A stretch of DNA of 35,967 nt from positions 1 through 35,967 of the forward strand of contig JAFMRC010000013.1 in the NCBI GenBank assembly GCA_017354375.1, given 5' to 3'. Position 1 is the stretch's first letter; each line of letters opens with the position of its first letter. Origin of the DNA: Nocardiopsaceae bacterium. Its GTDB lineage: Bacteria; Actinomycetota; Actinomycetes; Streptosporangiales; Streptosporangiaceae. Made by a program: the position numbers and the translations under genes. The notes under the pieces are model-generated. The model searched no databases, had not been told where the DNA came from, and saw only the letters and a list, made by a program, of their open reading frames with translations. Below are positions 7,006 through 15,049 of the stretch, piece after piece.

Positions 7006-7444
7006 GGCCGAACCCCTCCCTCACGCATCGGCCGCGGCCGCCGGGAGCCGGAGAGAACGTCAGGCTCCAGCGGAATGCGAACCGCAGCTAGCCGGTTAAC
7101 GACCATGTAGGGACGCGCGTTCCGCGGCTAGCGTGACGCTCGTTGGGGCTAGGGTTAAGGATCGCTGAGGATATCGGCGCATCAGAACCTGTCCCGCGCC
7201 TGTCCTGCTCATGCGGCCGGGCGGTTGTTACGGCCAGATAACGTGGCGGGCACCACACGCGGGACTAAGGCAACTGAATACCCTCTCGACATAGAATCAA
7301 AACGTGTCCTGCCACCTGAGGAAACCGAGGAACCCGAGGAACCCGAGGGACCGAAGGAACCCAAGGACCCGACCAACGACCCGCCCGTAGGGAAGGGGTG
7401 CTGTGCGGGGGCACCCAGCCGCGTGCGGAGGAGGCTTCAACGCT
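7006..7444. other. Intergenic region, divergent htpX/korA, with 9-bp tandem repeat
   Basis: 439 bases between divergent htpX and korA. It holds six imperfect copies of a 9-base purine-rich unit (consensus aacccgagg) at 7313-7366, a short inverted repeat GTTA-(8)-TAAC around 7226-7241, and a possible -10 TAGAAT at 7292-7297 for korA. An open frame from TTG 7225 covers the repeats (reading as Glu-Pro units), but it has no Shine-Dalgarno and runs into korA out of frame, so I do not call it a gene. Confidence 0.5.
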
Positions 7445-9310
7445 GTGACCAAGCAGGTCCAGGAGCTAGATCACGTCATTATTCGCTTCGCGGGGGACTC
7501 CGGTGACGGGATGCAGCTCACCGGGGACAGGTTCACCCAGGAGACCGCGATCTTCGGGAACGACCTGTCGACCCTCCCGAATTTCCCGGCCGAGATCCGC
7601 GCGCCCGCCGGCACGCTCCCGGGTGTCAGCAGCTTCCAGCTCCACTTCGCGGACCACGACATCCTCACCCCGGGCGACGCACCGGACGTGCTGGTCGCGA
7701 TGAACCCCGCGGCGCTGGCGGCCAACCTCAAGGACCTGCCGCGCGGCGCCGACCTGATCGTCAACACCGACGAGTTCACCAAGCGCAACCTGTCGAAGGC
7801 CGGCTACGACGCGAACCCGCTCGACGACGACTCGATCGCGCAGGCCTACAGCCTGCACCCGGTGCCGCTGACCTCGCTGACCGTCAAGGCCCTCGAGGAC
7901 ATCGACATCACCCGGAAGGACGCCGAGCGCGCCAAGAACATGTTCGCCCTCGGACTGCTGTCCTGGCTGTACGGCCGGCCCGCCGAGGGAACGCTGGCGT
8001 TCCTCGAAGCCAAGTTCGGCAAGAAGCCAGAGGTCTACAAGGCGAACGTGACCGCCTTCCAGGCCGGCTGGAGCTACGGCGAGACTACCGAGGATTTCTC
8101 GGTCCGGTACGAGGTGAAGGCGGCCTCCCTCGCCCGGGGGAAATATCGCAATATAACGGGAAATACGGCACTTTCGTACGGCCTTATCGCCGCGTCGAAG
8201 CTGTCGAAGCTGCCGTTGTTCCTCGGCTCCTACCCGATCACCCCGGCCTCCGACGTGCTGCACGAACTCGCCAAGCACAAGCGGTTCGGCGTGCGGACGT
8301 TCCAGGCCGAGGACGAGATCGCGGCGGTCGGGTCGGCGCTGGGGGCCGCGTTCGGCGGATCCCTCGCCGTTACCACCACGAGTGGCCCCGGCATGGTGCT
8401 CAAGGCGGAGACGGTGGGCCTGGCCGTGTCGGTCGAATTGCCGCTGATCGTCTGCGACATCCAGCGGGCCGGGCCGTCCACCGGCATGCCGACGAAGACG
8501 GAGCAGGCCGACCTGCTGATGGCGCTCTTCGGCCGCAACGGGGAGTCCCCGGTACCGGTGGTCGCCGCGGCGTCGCCGTCGGACTGCTTCCACGCGGCCA
8601 TCGAGGCGGCGCGGATCGCGGTCACCTACCGGACGCCGGTCGTGCTGCTGTCCGACGGGTACCTGGCAAACGGCTCCGAACCATGGCGCATTCCGGAAAT
8701 TTCCTCTTTGCCGGATCTGTCGGCCGAGTTCGCCTTCACGACATCCCCCAACCCGGCGGACAACGGCGGCGGCTTCCAGCCGTTCCGCCGCGATCCGGCC
8801 ACGCTCGCCCGGCCGTGGGCGATCCCCGGCACCCCGGGCCTGGAGCACCGGATCGGCGGCATCGAGAAGGCCGACGGCGCCGGGTCGATCTCCTATGACC
8901 CGGTCAACCACGACCTGATGGTCCGGACCCGCCAGGCGAAGATCGACGGCATCGCCGCGTCCATCCCCGACCTGGAGGTGGACGACCCGGACGGCGACGC
9001 CCGCGTGCTGGTGCTCGGCTGGGGCTCCACCTACGGCTCGATCGGCGCCGCGGCCCGCCGGGTCCGCCGCGCCGGGCACCCGGTCGCCCAGGCGCACCTG
9101 CGGCACCTGAACCCGTTCCCGGCCAACCTGGGCGACGTGCTCCGCCGCTACGACAAGATCCTGGTTCCCGAGATCAACCTCGGCCAGCTCGCGCTGCTGC
9201 TGCGCGGCAAGTTCCTGGTCGACGTGATCTCCTACAACCGGGTGCGCGGGCTTCCGTTCCGCGCCGCGGAGCTCGCCGAGGCAATCGAGGAAGTCATAAC
9301 CCATGCCTAA
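7445..9310 (+). CDS. korA: 2-oxoacid:ferredoxin oxidoreductase, alpha subunit (gamma-alpha fusion)
   Basis: A 621-residue subunit of 2-oxoglutarate (or other 2-oxoacid):ferredoxin oxidoreductase, which oxidatively decarboxylates the oxoacid to acyl-CoA with ferredoxin as acceptor. The N-terminal ~190 residues are the gamma domain (FAGDSGDGMQLTGDRFT near the start). The rest is the alpha/pyrimidine domain with the YPITP motif, TTSGPG and QRAGPSTGMPTKTEQADLL. I chose the GTG at 7445 (VTKQVQELD), matching the family's usual N-terminus, with AGGAGG ten bases upstream; an ATG at 7403 would add 14 non-conserved residues. The stop overlaps korB by eight bases. In actinomycetes this enzyme can work beside or in place of 2-oxoglutarate dehydrogenase. 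Substrate preference is inferred from the family. Confidence 0.93.
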   Translation: MTKQVQELDHVIIRFAGDSGDGMQLTGDRFTQETAIFGNDLSTLPNFPAEIRAPAGTLPGVSSFQLHFADHDILTPGDAPDVLVAMNPAALAANLKDLPRGADLIVNTDEFTKRNLSKAGYDANPLDDDSIAQAYSLHPVPLTSLTVKALEDIDITRKDAERAKNMFALGLLSWLYGRPAEGTLAFLEAKFGKKPEVYKANVTAFQAGWSYGETTEDFSVRYEVKAASLARGKYRNITGNTALSYGLIAASKLSKLPLFLGSYPITPASDVLHELAKHKRFGVRTFQAEDEIAAVGSALGAAFGGSLAVTTTSGPGMVLKAETVGLAVSVELPLIVCDIQRAGPSTGMPTKTEQADLLMALFGRNGESPVPVVAAASPSDCFHAAIEAARIAVTYRTPVVLLSDGYLANGSEPWRIPEISSLPDLSAEFAFTTSPNPADNGGGFQPFRRDPATLARPWAIPGTPGLEHRIGGIEKADGAGSISYDPVNHDLMVRTRQAKIDGIAASIPDLEVDDPDGDARVLVLGWGSTYGSIGAAARRVRRAGHPVAQAHLRHLNPFPANLGDVLRRYDKILVPEINLGQLALLLRGKFLVDVISYNRVRGLPFRAAELAEAIEEVITHA

Positions 9311-10388
9311 CACCGATATACCGAACGGATCGTCGCGACTGCGCTCGCTCACCCTGGTCCCCCACGAGTCAGGGCTGGCGACCAGGGACTTCAAGTCCGA
9401 CCAGGAGGTTCGCTGGTGCCCCGGTTGCGGGGACTACGCGATCCTGGCGGCCTTCCAGTCGTTCCTGCCCTCCCTGGAGGTACCGCGGGAGAACATCGTG
9501 GTGGTCTCCGGCATCGGCTGCTCATCGCGGCTGCCGTACTACGTGAACTCCTACGGGATGCACTCCATCCACGGGCGTGCCCCCGCGATCGCGTCCGGCC
9601 TGGCCGCGTCCAGGCGGGACCTGTCGGTGTGGGTGATCACCGGCGACGGGGACGCGCTGTCGATCGGCGGCAACCACCTGATCCACGCGCTGCGCCGCAA
9701 CGTGAACATCAAGATCCTGCTGTTCAACAACCGGATCTACGGGCTGACCAAGGGCCAGTACTCCCCCACCTCCGAGCGGGGCAAGGTCACGAAGTCGACG
9801 CCGTTCGGCTCGCTGGACGAGCCGTTCAACCCGGTGTCGCTGGCGCTGGGCGCCGGGGCGTCGTTCGTGGCGCGGTCGGTGGACTCCGACCGCAAGCACC
9901 TGCAGTCGGTGCTGCGGGCGGCGGCGGACCACGAGGGCGCGGCCTTCATCGAGGTCTTCCAGAACTGCCCGATCTTCAACGACGACGCGTTCGCGGGGGT
10001 GAAGCAGCCGAGCGCGCCGGGGCTGATCCGGTTGTCGCACGGCTCGCCGATCCGCTTCGGGCCGGAGGAGTCCATGGGCCTGACGCTCGGCGCCTACGGA
10101 GCGCTGGAAGCGGTGCCGGCCTCGTCGGTGCCGTCGTCGTCGCTGGTCACGCACGACGAGACGCTGGAGGATCCGTCGTACGCGTTCGCGCTGTCCCGGC
10201 TGGACAACGGCGATTTCTCGCACACCCCGATCGGCGTGTTCCGGTCGGTCGAGCGGCCATCGTACGACTCGCTGATGGCATCCCAGATCTCGGAGGCGCA
10301 AGCCGCGTCGAGCCACACCGATGGCGATGGCGACGTGGATGCCCTGGCCGCCCTCATCGCCGGCAACGACACCTGGGAAGTCGCCTAA
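9303..10388 (+). CDS. korB: 2-oxoacid:ferredoxin oxidoreductase, beta subunit
   Basis: A 361-residue thiamine-diphosphate and [4Fe-4S]-binding subunit paired with korA. WCPGCGDY gives the first two cluster cysteines, GIGCSS the third and FQNCPIFND the fourth. GDGDALSIGGNHLIHALRRN and the following Asn-rich segment (LLFNNRIYGLTKGQYSPTS) form the ThDP/Mg site. The ATG at 9303 lies inside the end of korA, so the two are translationally coupled. The last ~100 residues are more variable. The gene ends at 10388 tail to tail with the phosphotransferase gene, whose open frame continues antisense through most of korB. No ferredoxin gene is adjacent. Confidence 0.95.
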   Translation: MPNTDIPNGSSRLRSLTLVPHESGLATRDFKSDQEVRWCPGCGDYAILAAFQSFLPSLEVPRENIVVVSGIGCSSRLPYYVNSYGMHSIHGRAPAIASGLAASRRDLSVWVITGDGDALSIGGNHLIHALRRNVNIKILLFNNRIYGLTKGQYSPTSERGKVTKSTPFGSLDEPFNPVSLALGAGASFVARSVDSDRKHLQSVLRAAADHEGAAFIEVFQNCPIFNDDAFAGVKQPSAPGLIRLSHGSPIRFGPEESMGLTLGAYGALEAVPASSVPSSSLVTHDETLEDPSYAFALSRLDNGDFSHTPIGVFRSVERPSYDSLMASQISEAQAASSHTDGDGDVDALAALIAGNDTWEVA

Positions 10389-11228
10389 CCGATCGCCTCC
10401 CGACAGCAGCGCCGACCGGAGAGCCGTCGCGTCGCGTTCGAGCGTGGCAAGGCGCCGGTTGATCACGTCGCCGACGCCCTCGTCCCACATCCGCTGCCAG
10501 CCCCCGCCGTGAGACTCGGCGCGGTGCTTCATCAGGTGCCAGGAGCGACGGGTTCGCATGATCGCGACGTCGATGAGCCGCTCCCGGTCTGCCCGTGACA
10601 TCCCGTACGCGTCGGCGAGCAGCCGGCAGCGCCGTGGCACGTCCACGTCCCGCAGCAGCGGATCGGCGTCGGCGGGGTCGCCGAGCGGCGCCCACCACAT
10701 CATCATGTTGAAGACCTCATCGGCCCGGGTCGCCCATCTCGCCAGGTCGAAGTCGATCAGCGCGACCGCTTCACCGTCGCGGAAAACCACGTTCTCCGGG
10801 GTGATATCGACGTGCCCGATGAGCTCTGGCGGATAGGGCGGCGCGGGCGGTATGCCCGGCGGTTCCAGTGCTCCCGGATCATGCGCCGCACCCGGAGGCG
10901 GCACGAAGCCAGCCGCCGCGTCGTCGTAGGCGCGCACCAGCCGGGCGACCGACACCAGCCGGTCCTCGTCGGCGATCCACGCCGGGCGCGGACGCCCGGC
11001 TACCTCACCCTCGATGAAGGTGAGTACCTCGCGCCCGCGGTCATCGATTCCCAGGAACCGTGGCGCGCCGTCGAAGCCGACGCCCTCAAGGTGCTTCAGC
11101 AGCGCGTGCACCAGCGGCGAGTTCTCTCCCGCCGGCCGTCGCACGGTGTCCCCCACCCGGACGACGCCCTCGGTCACGTCCCCGCCGGGCAACGGCACCT
11201 CAAGCTCACCGCCATCGTCAGCCCACAT
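9522..11228 (-). CDS. Aminoglycoside phosphotransferase-family kinase, native stop lost
   Basis: The conserved part is about 10389-11228 (~280 residues), a phosphotransferase of the APH/choline-kinase fold (PF01636). It has an N-terminal VVRVGDTVRRPAG lobe, GREVLTFIEGEV, the Brenner catalytic loop HVDITPENVVF and the Mg-binding IDFDLARWA. The substrate is unknown; family members phosphorylate antibiotics, sugars or small alcohols. The start is ATG 11228 (MWADDGGELEVPLPGG) with GGAGGGG three bases upstream; an in-frame ATG at 11258 has no such site. The kinase domain ends at residue ~280, almost exactly where convergent korB ends, but there is no stop. The frame stays open for another ~288 codons antisense to korB until 9522. 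That tail is composition-driven and probably meaningless, so the gene may be a decayed or run-on form. Confidence 0.7.
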   Translation of the reverse strand: MWADDGGELEVPLPGGDVTEGVVRVGDTVRRPAGENSPLVHALLKHLEGVGFDGAPRFLGIDDRGREVLTFIEGEVAGRPRPAWIADEDRLVSVARLVRAYDDAAAGFVPPPGAAHDPGALEPPGIPPAPPYPPELIGHVDITPENVVFRDGEAVALIDFDLARWATRADEVFNMMMWWAPLGDPADADPLLRDVDVPRRCRLLADAYGMSRADRERLIDVAIMRTRRSWHLMKHRAESHGGGWQRMWDEGVGDVINRRLATLERDATALRSALLSGGDRLGDFPGVVAGDEGGQGIHVAIAIGVARRGLRLRDLGCHQRVVRWPLDRPEHADRGVREIAVVQPGQRERVRRILQRLVVRDQRRRRHRRGRHRFQRSVGAERQAHGLLRPEADRRAVRQPDQPRRARLLHPRERVVVEDRAVLEDLDEGRALVVRRRPQHRLQVLAVGVHRPRHERRPGAQRQRHRVERLVQRAERRRLRDLAPLGGGGVLALGQPVDPVVEQQDLDVHVAAQRVDQVVAADRQRVPVAGDHPHRQVPPGRGQAGRDRGGTPVDGVHPVGVHVVRQPR

Positions 11229-11270
11229 AACCCCTCCGCGCGCCCGTTTGCGGCCCATTATTCAATCGGC

Positions 11271-11309
11271 GTGGAGTTTTCTTGCACTATACGTACTAAA
11301 AAACTCCAC
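11271..11309. promoter_or_regulatory. 39-bp palindrome with candidate -10, upstream of the kinase gene
   Basis: GTGGAGTTTT (11271-11280) and AAAACTCCAC (11300-11309) are perfect 10-base inverted arms around 19 bases. On the minus strand the centre contains TATAGT (11291-11286), a good -10, placed about 58 bases before the kinase start. It lies 24-62 bases beyond the msrA stop. Two readings are possible: an operator overlapping the kinase promoter, or a hairpin ending msrA transcription. No T-run follows it. Confidence 0.5.
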
Positions 11310-11332
11310 ATTATGCCCGATGCCGTCCGTTT

Positions 11333-11992
11333 TCAGCCGAGGTTCAGGCCGACCGGGCACGACACGCCGGTCGAATGATTCGGGCAGTAGCCGCCCGGCA
11401 CCTTTTCCAGGTACTGCTGGTGGTAGTCCTCGGCGTAGTAAAAGCCGGAAGCCGGGACGATCTCCGTGGTGATCTCCCCGTACCCGGCGGCGGACAGCTT
11501 CTTGCCGAACTCCGCCGCCGACTTCTCCGCCGCCGCCTTCTGGGCGTCGCCGTGGTAGAAGATCGCCGACCGGTACTGGGTGCCGACGTCGTTGCCCTGG
11601 CGCATGCCCTGGGTCGGGTCGTGCGACTCCCAGAACACCTTCAGCAACTCCGGGTACGACACCTTAGCGGGGTCGAACACCACCCGGACGGTCTCCGCGT
11701 GCCCGGTCCGCCCGGTACAGACCTCCTCGTAGGTCGGGTTCGGCGTGAAGCCCCCCTCATAACCCACCGCCGTGGTGTACACGCCCGGGACCTGCCAGAA
11801 CGCCTTCTCCTCACCCCAGAAGCAGCCTAGGGCGAACTCAGCCACCTCGGATCGTTCGGGATAAGGGGGTTTAAGGGGTGTACCCAGGACCGCGTGTGTC
11901 TCGGGAACGGGCATCTGCTCGTCCCGCCCCGGCAGCGCGCTGTCCGCGTCCACCATCCGCGACTTGCCAGCCCCGGCGCCAAAAAGCCCCAT
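11333..11992 (-). CDS. msrA: Peptide-methionine (S)-S-oxide reductase MsrA
   Basis: A 219-residue cytosolic repair enzyme that reduces methionine-S-sulfoxide in proteins and free. The catalytic motif GCFWGEE places the active cysteine at residue 57. Further family blocks are [53 protein letters not shown] and AEDYHQQYL. Two resolving cysteines near the end (C203 and C212 in [16 protein letters not shown]) indicate regeneration by thioredoxin. The N-terminal ~45 residues are the extension found in many actinobacterial MsrA proteins. The ATG at 11992 has a strong AGGAGG five bases upstream. It is divergent from the toxin-antitoxin pair across a 214-base gap that contains a palindromic repeat. 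Confidence 0.96.
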   Translation of the reverse strand: MGLFGAGAGKSRMVDADSALPGRDEQMPVPETHAVLGTPLKPPYPERSEVAEFALGCFWGEEKAFWQVPGVYTTAVGYEGGFTPNPTYEEVCTGRTGHAETVRVVFDPAKVSYPELLKVFWESHDPTQGMRQGNDVGTQYRSAIFYHGDAQKAAAEKSAAEFGKKLSAAGYGEITTEIVPASGFYYAEDYHQQYLEKVPGGYCPNHSTGVSCPVGLNLG

Positions 11993-12106
11993 CAGGCCTC
12001 CTCATCCGATCCCTGTGTACCGCGTGAACCACCCGCGTCAACCACGATACGCGGCCCCCTGTTCCGCCCCCGCCCCGCCGAGGTCGCCGACCGTCGGCGC
12101 ACGGCT

Positions 12107-12160
12107 GTGCCGAATGCGCGCTTGGGCTCGCTCTAGCTGGCCCGAATGCGCACCTGGCAC
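12107..12160. repeat. 54-bp composite palindromic element, copy A
   Basis: The element is symmetric end to end with paired blocks separated by short unpaired ones: GTGCC/GGCAC, GCGC/GCGC, GGGC/GCCC and GCT/AGC. The spacers have equal length on each side (4, 4 and 2 bases), with a two-base centre. The same element occurs at 16705-16758 and 16782-16835, and half of it at 35823-35852, all in the same orientation. A G-rich tail (gatggggcgggcggg, 12165-12179) follows. It lies in the gap between msrA and the RHH/MazF pair. Confidence 0.8.
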
Positions 12161-12194
12161 GTGCGATGGGGCGGGCGGGCACCATCCCTTGCCG

Positions 12195-12206
12195 TATACT
12201 TTCTGT
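12195..12206 (+). promoter_or_regulatory. Leaderless -10 promoter of the toxin-antitoxin pair
   Basis: TATACT at 12195-12200 is a near-consensus -10 and ends six bases before the antitoxin ATG (12207), with no Shine-Dalgarno. Transcription should start at or beside the A of the start codon. No good -35 is visible at the expected distance. Confidence 0.5.
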
Positions 12207-12440
12207 ATGGCGGATCCGATTACATTTCGCCCGACAGCCGAGGATGCGAAGAACCTCGCCATCCTCACGGCTGACGGCACCAGCCCCACCCATGCCCTCC
12301 GGCACGCGCTGGAACTCGCCGCGCACGAAAAGCGCCAAGCCGACCTGCGCGAGGACGCCGCGCGGCTGGCGGCCAACCCCGACTACCAAGCCGAGATCCG
12401 GGCGGTGCGCGAAGAACTGGACGAGCTTCGTGCGTGGTGA
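12207..12440 (+). CDS. RHH-type antitoxin of a MazEF-like pair
   Basis: A 77-residue protein. The N-terminus looks like a ribbon-helix-helix DNA-binding domain: strand ITFRPT, helix AEDAKNLAIL, the turn DGTSPT, then helix HALRHALELAAHEKRQ. The C-terminal half (about 45-77) is strongly charged and helical (NPDYQAEIRAVREELDELRAW), the usual toxin-wrapping tail. The ATG at 12207 follows a -10 box directly, so it is probably leaderless. Its TGA (12438-12440) lies inside the start of the toxin gene, giving an 11-base overlap. In family terms it neutralises the toxin and represses its own promoter. Confidence 0.82.
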   Translation: MADPITFRPTAEDAKNLAILTADGTSPTHALRHALELAAHEKRQADLREDAARLAANPDYQAEIRAVREELDELRAW

Positions 12441-12747
12441 CGTCTACCGCCTCAAGAAGCCACGGACCGCGCAAGGGCACGAGCAGCAGGGCCAGCGGTA
12501 CGCCGTCGTCGTCCAGGCCAGTGCCTACGATCACCTGTCCACCTGGCTCGTGGCCCCGACGACCACCAAGTCCTTCGGCTCCATGATCCACCCGACGATC
12601 GACCTCTTCGGCCAGGACGTACAGGTTCTCGTGGAGCAGACCACCGCCGTCGATCCCCAGCGCCTCGGCGACTTCGCCGACCGCCTTAACCCGGGGGAAC
12701 TCATGGAGGTTAACATCGCGCTCCGCGCCGTGCTCGACCTGGAATAG
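12430..12747 (+). CDS. MazF/PemK-like endoribonuclease toxin
   Basis: A 105-residue protein of the MazF/PemK/CcdB fold. The start RGDVYRLKKPR is the first beta strand; GQRYAVVVQASAYDHLSTWLVAPTT is the core with the family's '(R/Y)P/A-VVV' strand; VLVEQTTAVDPQRLGDF matches the conserved 'xxxDQ(x)xxxDxxRL' block; LMEVNIALRAVLDLE is the terminal helix. MazF toxins cleave mRNA at short sequence motifs. I chose GTG 12430, just before RGDVYR; it overlaps the antitoxin so that both are made from one transcript. The glutamate in VEQTT sits where many MazF proteins have DQ. Unlike the toxin at 161-481, this gene is intact. Confidence 0.88.
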   Translation: MRGDVYRLKKPRTAQGHEQQGQRYAVVVQASAYDHLSTWLVAPTTTKSFGSMIHPTIDLFGQDVQVLVEQTTAVDPQRLGDFADRLNPGELMEVNIALRAVLDLE

Positions 12748-12883
12748 AACCGTCGCCCTCCCCAGACGGCCAGCCGCTCTAACGGCCGCAGGCGGGCCGA
12801 TTTTACGGGAGGGGTCCCGAGGCTTGCTGGTATTAATCACCATCAAACGGTCAGCCCATGGCGGCACGCGGAAGCGGGTGAGT

Positions 12884-15049
12884 ATGGGGCGACTCTACGG
12901 GCGCGGTAAGGTCATCGACTTCGTTGAGGCAGCGCTGAAGTATGACCGCCCCCTCACCCGGCCAATGCCGATCCTGCTGCTGGTCGGTCCGAGGGGCAGT
13001 GGCGGGAGCGCGCTGCTGGCCGGGCTCTGGGAGGAATTCGGGTACGACGCCCCCTGCGCACGCCTTGACCTGGCCGACGCCGAAGAAGTGGCGGACGTCA
13101 TGCTGACCGCCATGCAGGGACTCCTCCGGCACGTCTGGGGAGTCCGGCAGCTTCGGTTCCCGCGGCTGAGGCTCGCGGTCAAGGCGCTGAGTTTCGACGA
13201 CGATGGCCACGGCCGAGTGGCCTTCGACAGGTACATGCGGGCAGGCGAGCGGACGGCCAAGACAAGGTCCACGCTGCAGGACTGGGTGGATAGGGTGTCG
13301 CGGCTGCTGCTTCGTTCCCCTGAACAGCAACTCATCGTCACGATCGTGGCACGGCTGCTCGGCTGGACGTTGCTGTCCGGCATCGATCGCCACCGTGACC
13401 GGATCATCCTGCGCTGGTTCACGGAGGAAAGCGACGTGGCGGGCGGGAGCGGCTTTGATCCGCTGTGGCGCCTGTACCGCTGGCAGCACGAGAATGATGA
13501 GGACAAGCGGTACAGGGCCGACAAGACGTTGTGCGACGCATTTCTCACGGATATGCGGACGGACTACAACGACGTCGGGATCTGGCACGACCGGCGGACC
13601 AGGAATCCGGCCCTGTACCTCGACAACACCGACAGTCGGATCGGGAGGCGCCTGCTCGGGCTCCTTGAGGAGTGTCGCAGGAAGGGGGGTGATCTGGACG
13701 GGAAGCCTGCCGACCCGCTGCTGGTGGCGGCTGTCCAGCATCGCCCGCCATCCCCCGAGGCGGGCACTCCCATCCGGGTCACCAAGGACGAGACCGAGGA
13801 GGAAAAGCTCAGCTTCACCGAGTGGCGCAGGACCGTCAACGCGGCCGGCCCTCTCATCCTCTGGTATCCGGTATACCTATCCGCCCTCGACGACAGCGAT
13901 GTCACCACGATGGTATCGAGCCGGAGGCTCGGCATCGGCGACGGCATGCACCGTGACGCGGACTTCGTCCGTGAGCTCGCCAGCGCGCACCCGGAGGCTA
14001 CCGCCCGGCTGGCCAGCCTCCTTCACAAGCTGAGTCCCTCCGCCGATCCGCGGCTGCTGCTGGACCAGCGCATCCCGCCAGTACTGCGGGATGAATGGCA
14101 GGCCCACAGGGCGAGCACCACGGTCGGGGACTACCTGCTCAAGCAGGCGTTCGCCGACGACCTGCGGATGTTGCCGGACGGCAGCATCGACGCGGACGGC
14201 AACGCGATGCTGGACGCGATGGCCGTTGTCGCGGCGACGCCGGGCTTCCGCCTTGGCGCATCCCAGGCCGCGCTCAACTTCCTCGAGTGGAACGCGGTCA
14301 CGGCCGTGGCCGCACGTGACCGGCTTACCCAGACGCTGTGGCTAGCTAGACCCGGCGAAACGATGTGGCTAGCCGAGCCCGAGTGGCGAGCCGAGCATGA
14401 CGACGATGAACCGCGCCTGCACCCGCTTGCCGCGTTGCTGCTTCGGCACTGGCTTGCGCGGAGCCCCGATAAGTGGACCGGCGCACATGAAGGCTACGTC
14501 GTGCACTACTCGGATCCGGATGAAGCTGCGCTGCGGCACCACCACAAGCTCGCGCTCGTCGTGCCGGATGCGCGCTGGACAGGCGCCATGCCGGGTGCGC
14601 GCGAGGCCGGCATCGAGCCGTCGCGGATGGATCAGCTGACCGACGTCATAACTTTCCTCGACCAGGAGCGGGAGTGCGGTCCCGACCGAGAACAGGGACC
14701 CGGTCGGGACCGGGATCGGGAGTCCGGCGATTCCCATACCCGAGACTGGCTGGACGTCCTGGACACGGTCGTCGCCGCACCGAACCGGTTGCGGACCACC
14801 CATCACCCGGAGGTGTTCGTCAGGGCGCTGGCCGGCCCAGAGGAACCCGGAAACCGCCGCCAGGTGATCGCCAGGCTGGCCGTCGCACGGTGGCTCTTCA
14901 ACGACAAGCTTTTTGATCCCACCTGCCAGCTCAAGCGGCTTATCGCCGATGAGTATCAGCACCTGGCCCAGTTGCCCGGTAGCGACGGTGACCTGCTCCT
15001 CGAAGAGGAAGCTAAGTACCGCGAGATTCAGCCTGATTGGGGAAATTGA
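12884..15049 (+). CDS. Large P-loop ATPase-like protein with degenerate Walker A
   Basis: A 721-residue protein of unknown function. Near the N-terminus PILLLVGPRGSGGSALLAGL is a P-loop in which the essential Walker A lysine is glycine (G35-P-R-G-S-G-G41-S42). ALYLDNTDSRIGRRLL (~243-258) has the shape of a Walker B strand (hydrophobics then D-N). No named domain is recognisable elsewhere. Around residues 600-615 there is an Arg/Asp/Glu-rich low-complexity stretch. There is no signal peptide; one hydrophobic segment (LIVTIVARLLGWTLL) is not clearly transmembrane. I chose ATG 12884 (MGRLYGRGKV) because the first 20 residues from an upstream start at 12824 look non-coding. The stop overlaps the next gene, so the two are coupled. 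Such ATP-binding/substrate-binding-like pairs occur in other actinomycetes as far as I recall, without an assigned role. Confidence 0.7.
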   Translation: MGRLYGRGKVIDFVEAALKYDRPLTRPMPILLLVGPRGSGGSALLAGLWEEFGYDAPCARLDLADAEEVADVMLTAMQGLLRHVWGVRQLRFPRLRLAVKALSFDDDGHGRVAFDRYMRAGERTAKTRSTLQDWVDRVSRLLLRSPEQQLIVTIVARLLGWTLLSGIDRHRDRIILRWFTEESDVAGGSGFDPLWRLYRWQHENDEDKRYRADKTLCDAFLTDMRTDYNDVGIWHDRRTRNPALYLDNTDSRIGRRLLGLLEECRRKGGDLDGKPADPLLVAAVQHRPPSPEAGTPIRVTKDETEEEKLSFTEWRRTVNAAGPLILWYPVYLSALDDSDVTTMVSSRRLGIGDGMHRDADFVRELASAHPEATARLASLLHKLSPSADPRLLLDQRIPPVLRDEWQAHRASTTVGDYLLKQAFADDLRMLPDGSIDADGNAMLDAMAVVAATPGFRLGASQAALNFLEWNAVTAVAARDRLTQTLWLARPGETMWLAEPEWRAEHDDDEPRLHPLAALLLRHWLARSPDKWTGAHEGYVVHYSDPDEAALRHHHKLALVVPDARWTGAMPGAREAGIEPSRMDQLTDVITFLDQERECGPDREQGPGRDRDRESGDSHTRDWLDVLDTVVAAPNRLRTTHHPEVFVRALAGPEEPGNRRQVIARLAVARWLFNDKLFDPTCQLKRLIADEYQHLAQLPGSDGDLLLEEEAKYREIQPDWGN

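Noticed and set aside
7225-7506. Glu/Pro-rich 93-codon frame from TTG 7225
   Set aside because: No ribosome binding site, driven by a 9-bp tandem repeat, and it ends out of frame inside korA.
7466-9394. A 642-codon minus-strand frame opposite korA
   Set aside because: Shadow frame; korA on the plus strand has intact catalytic motifs.
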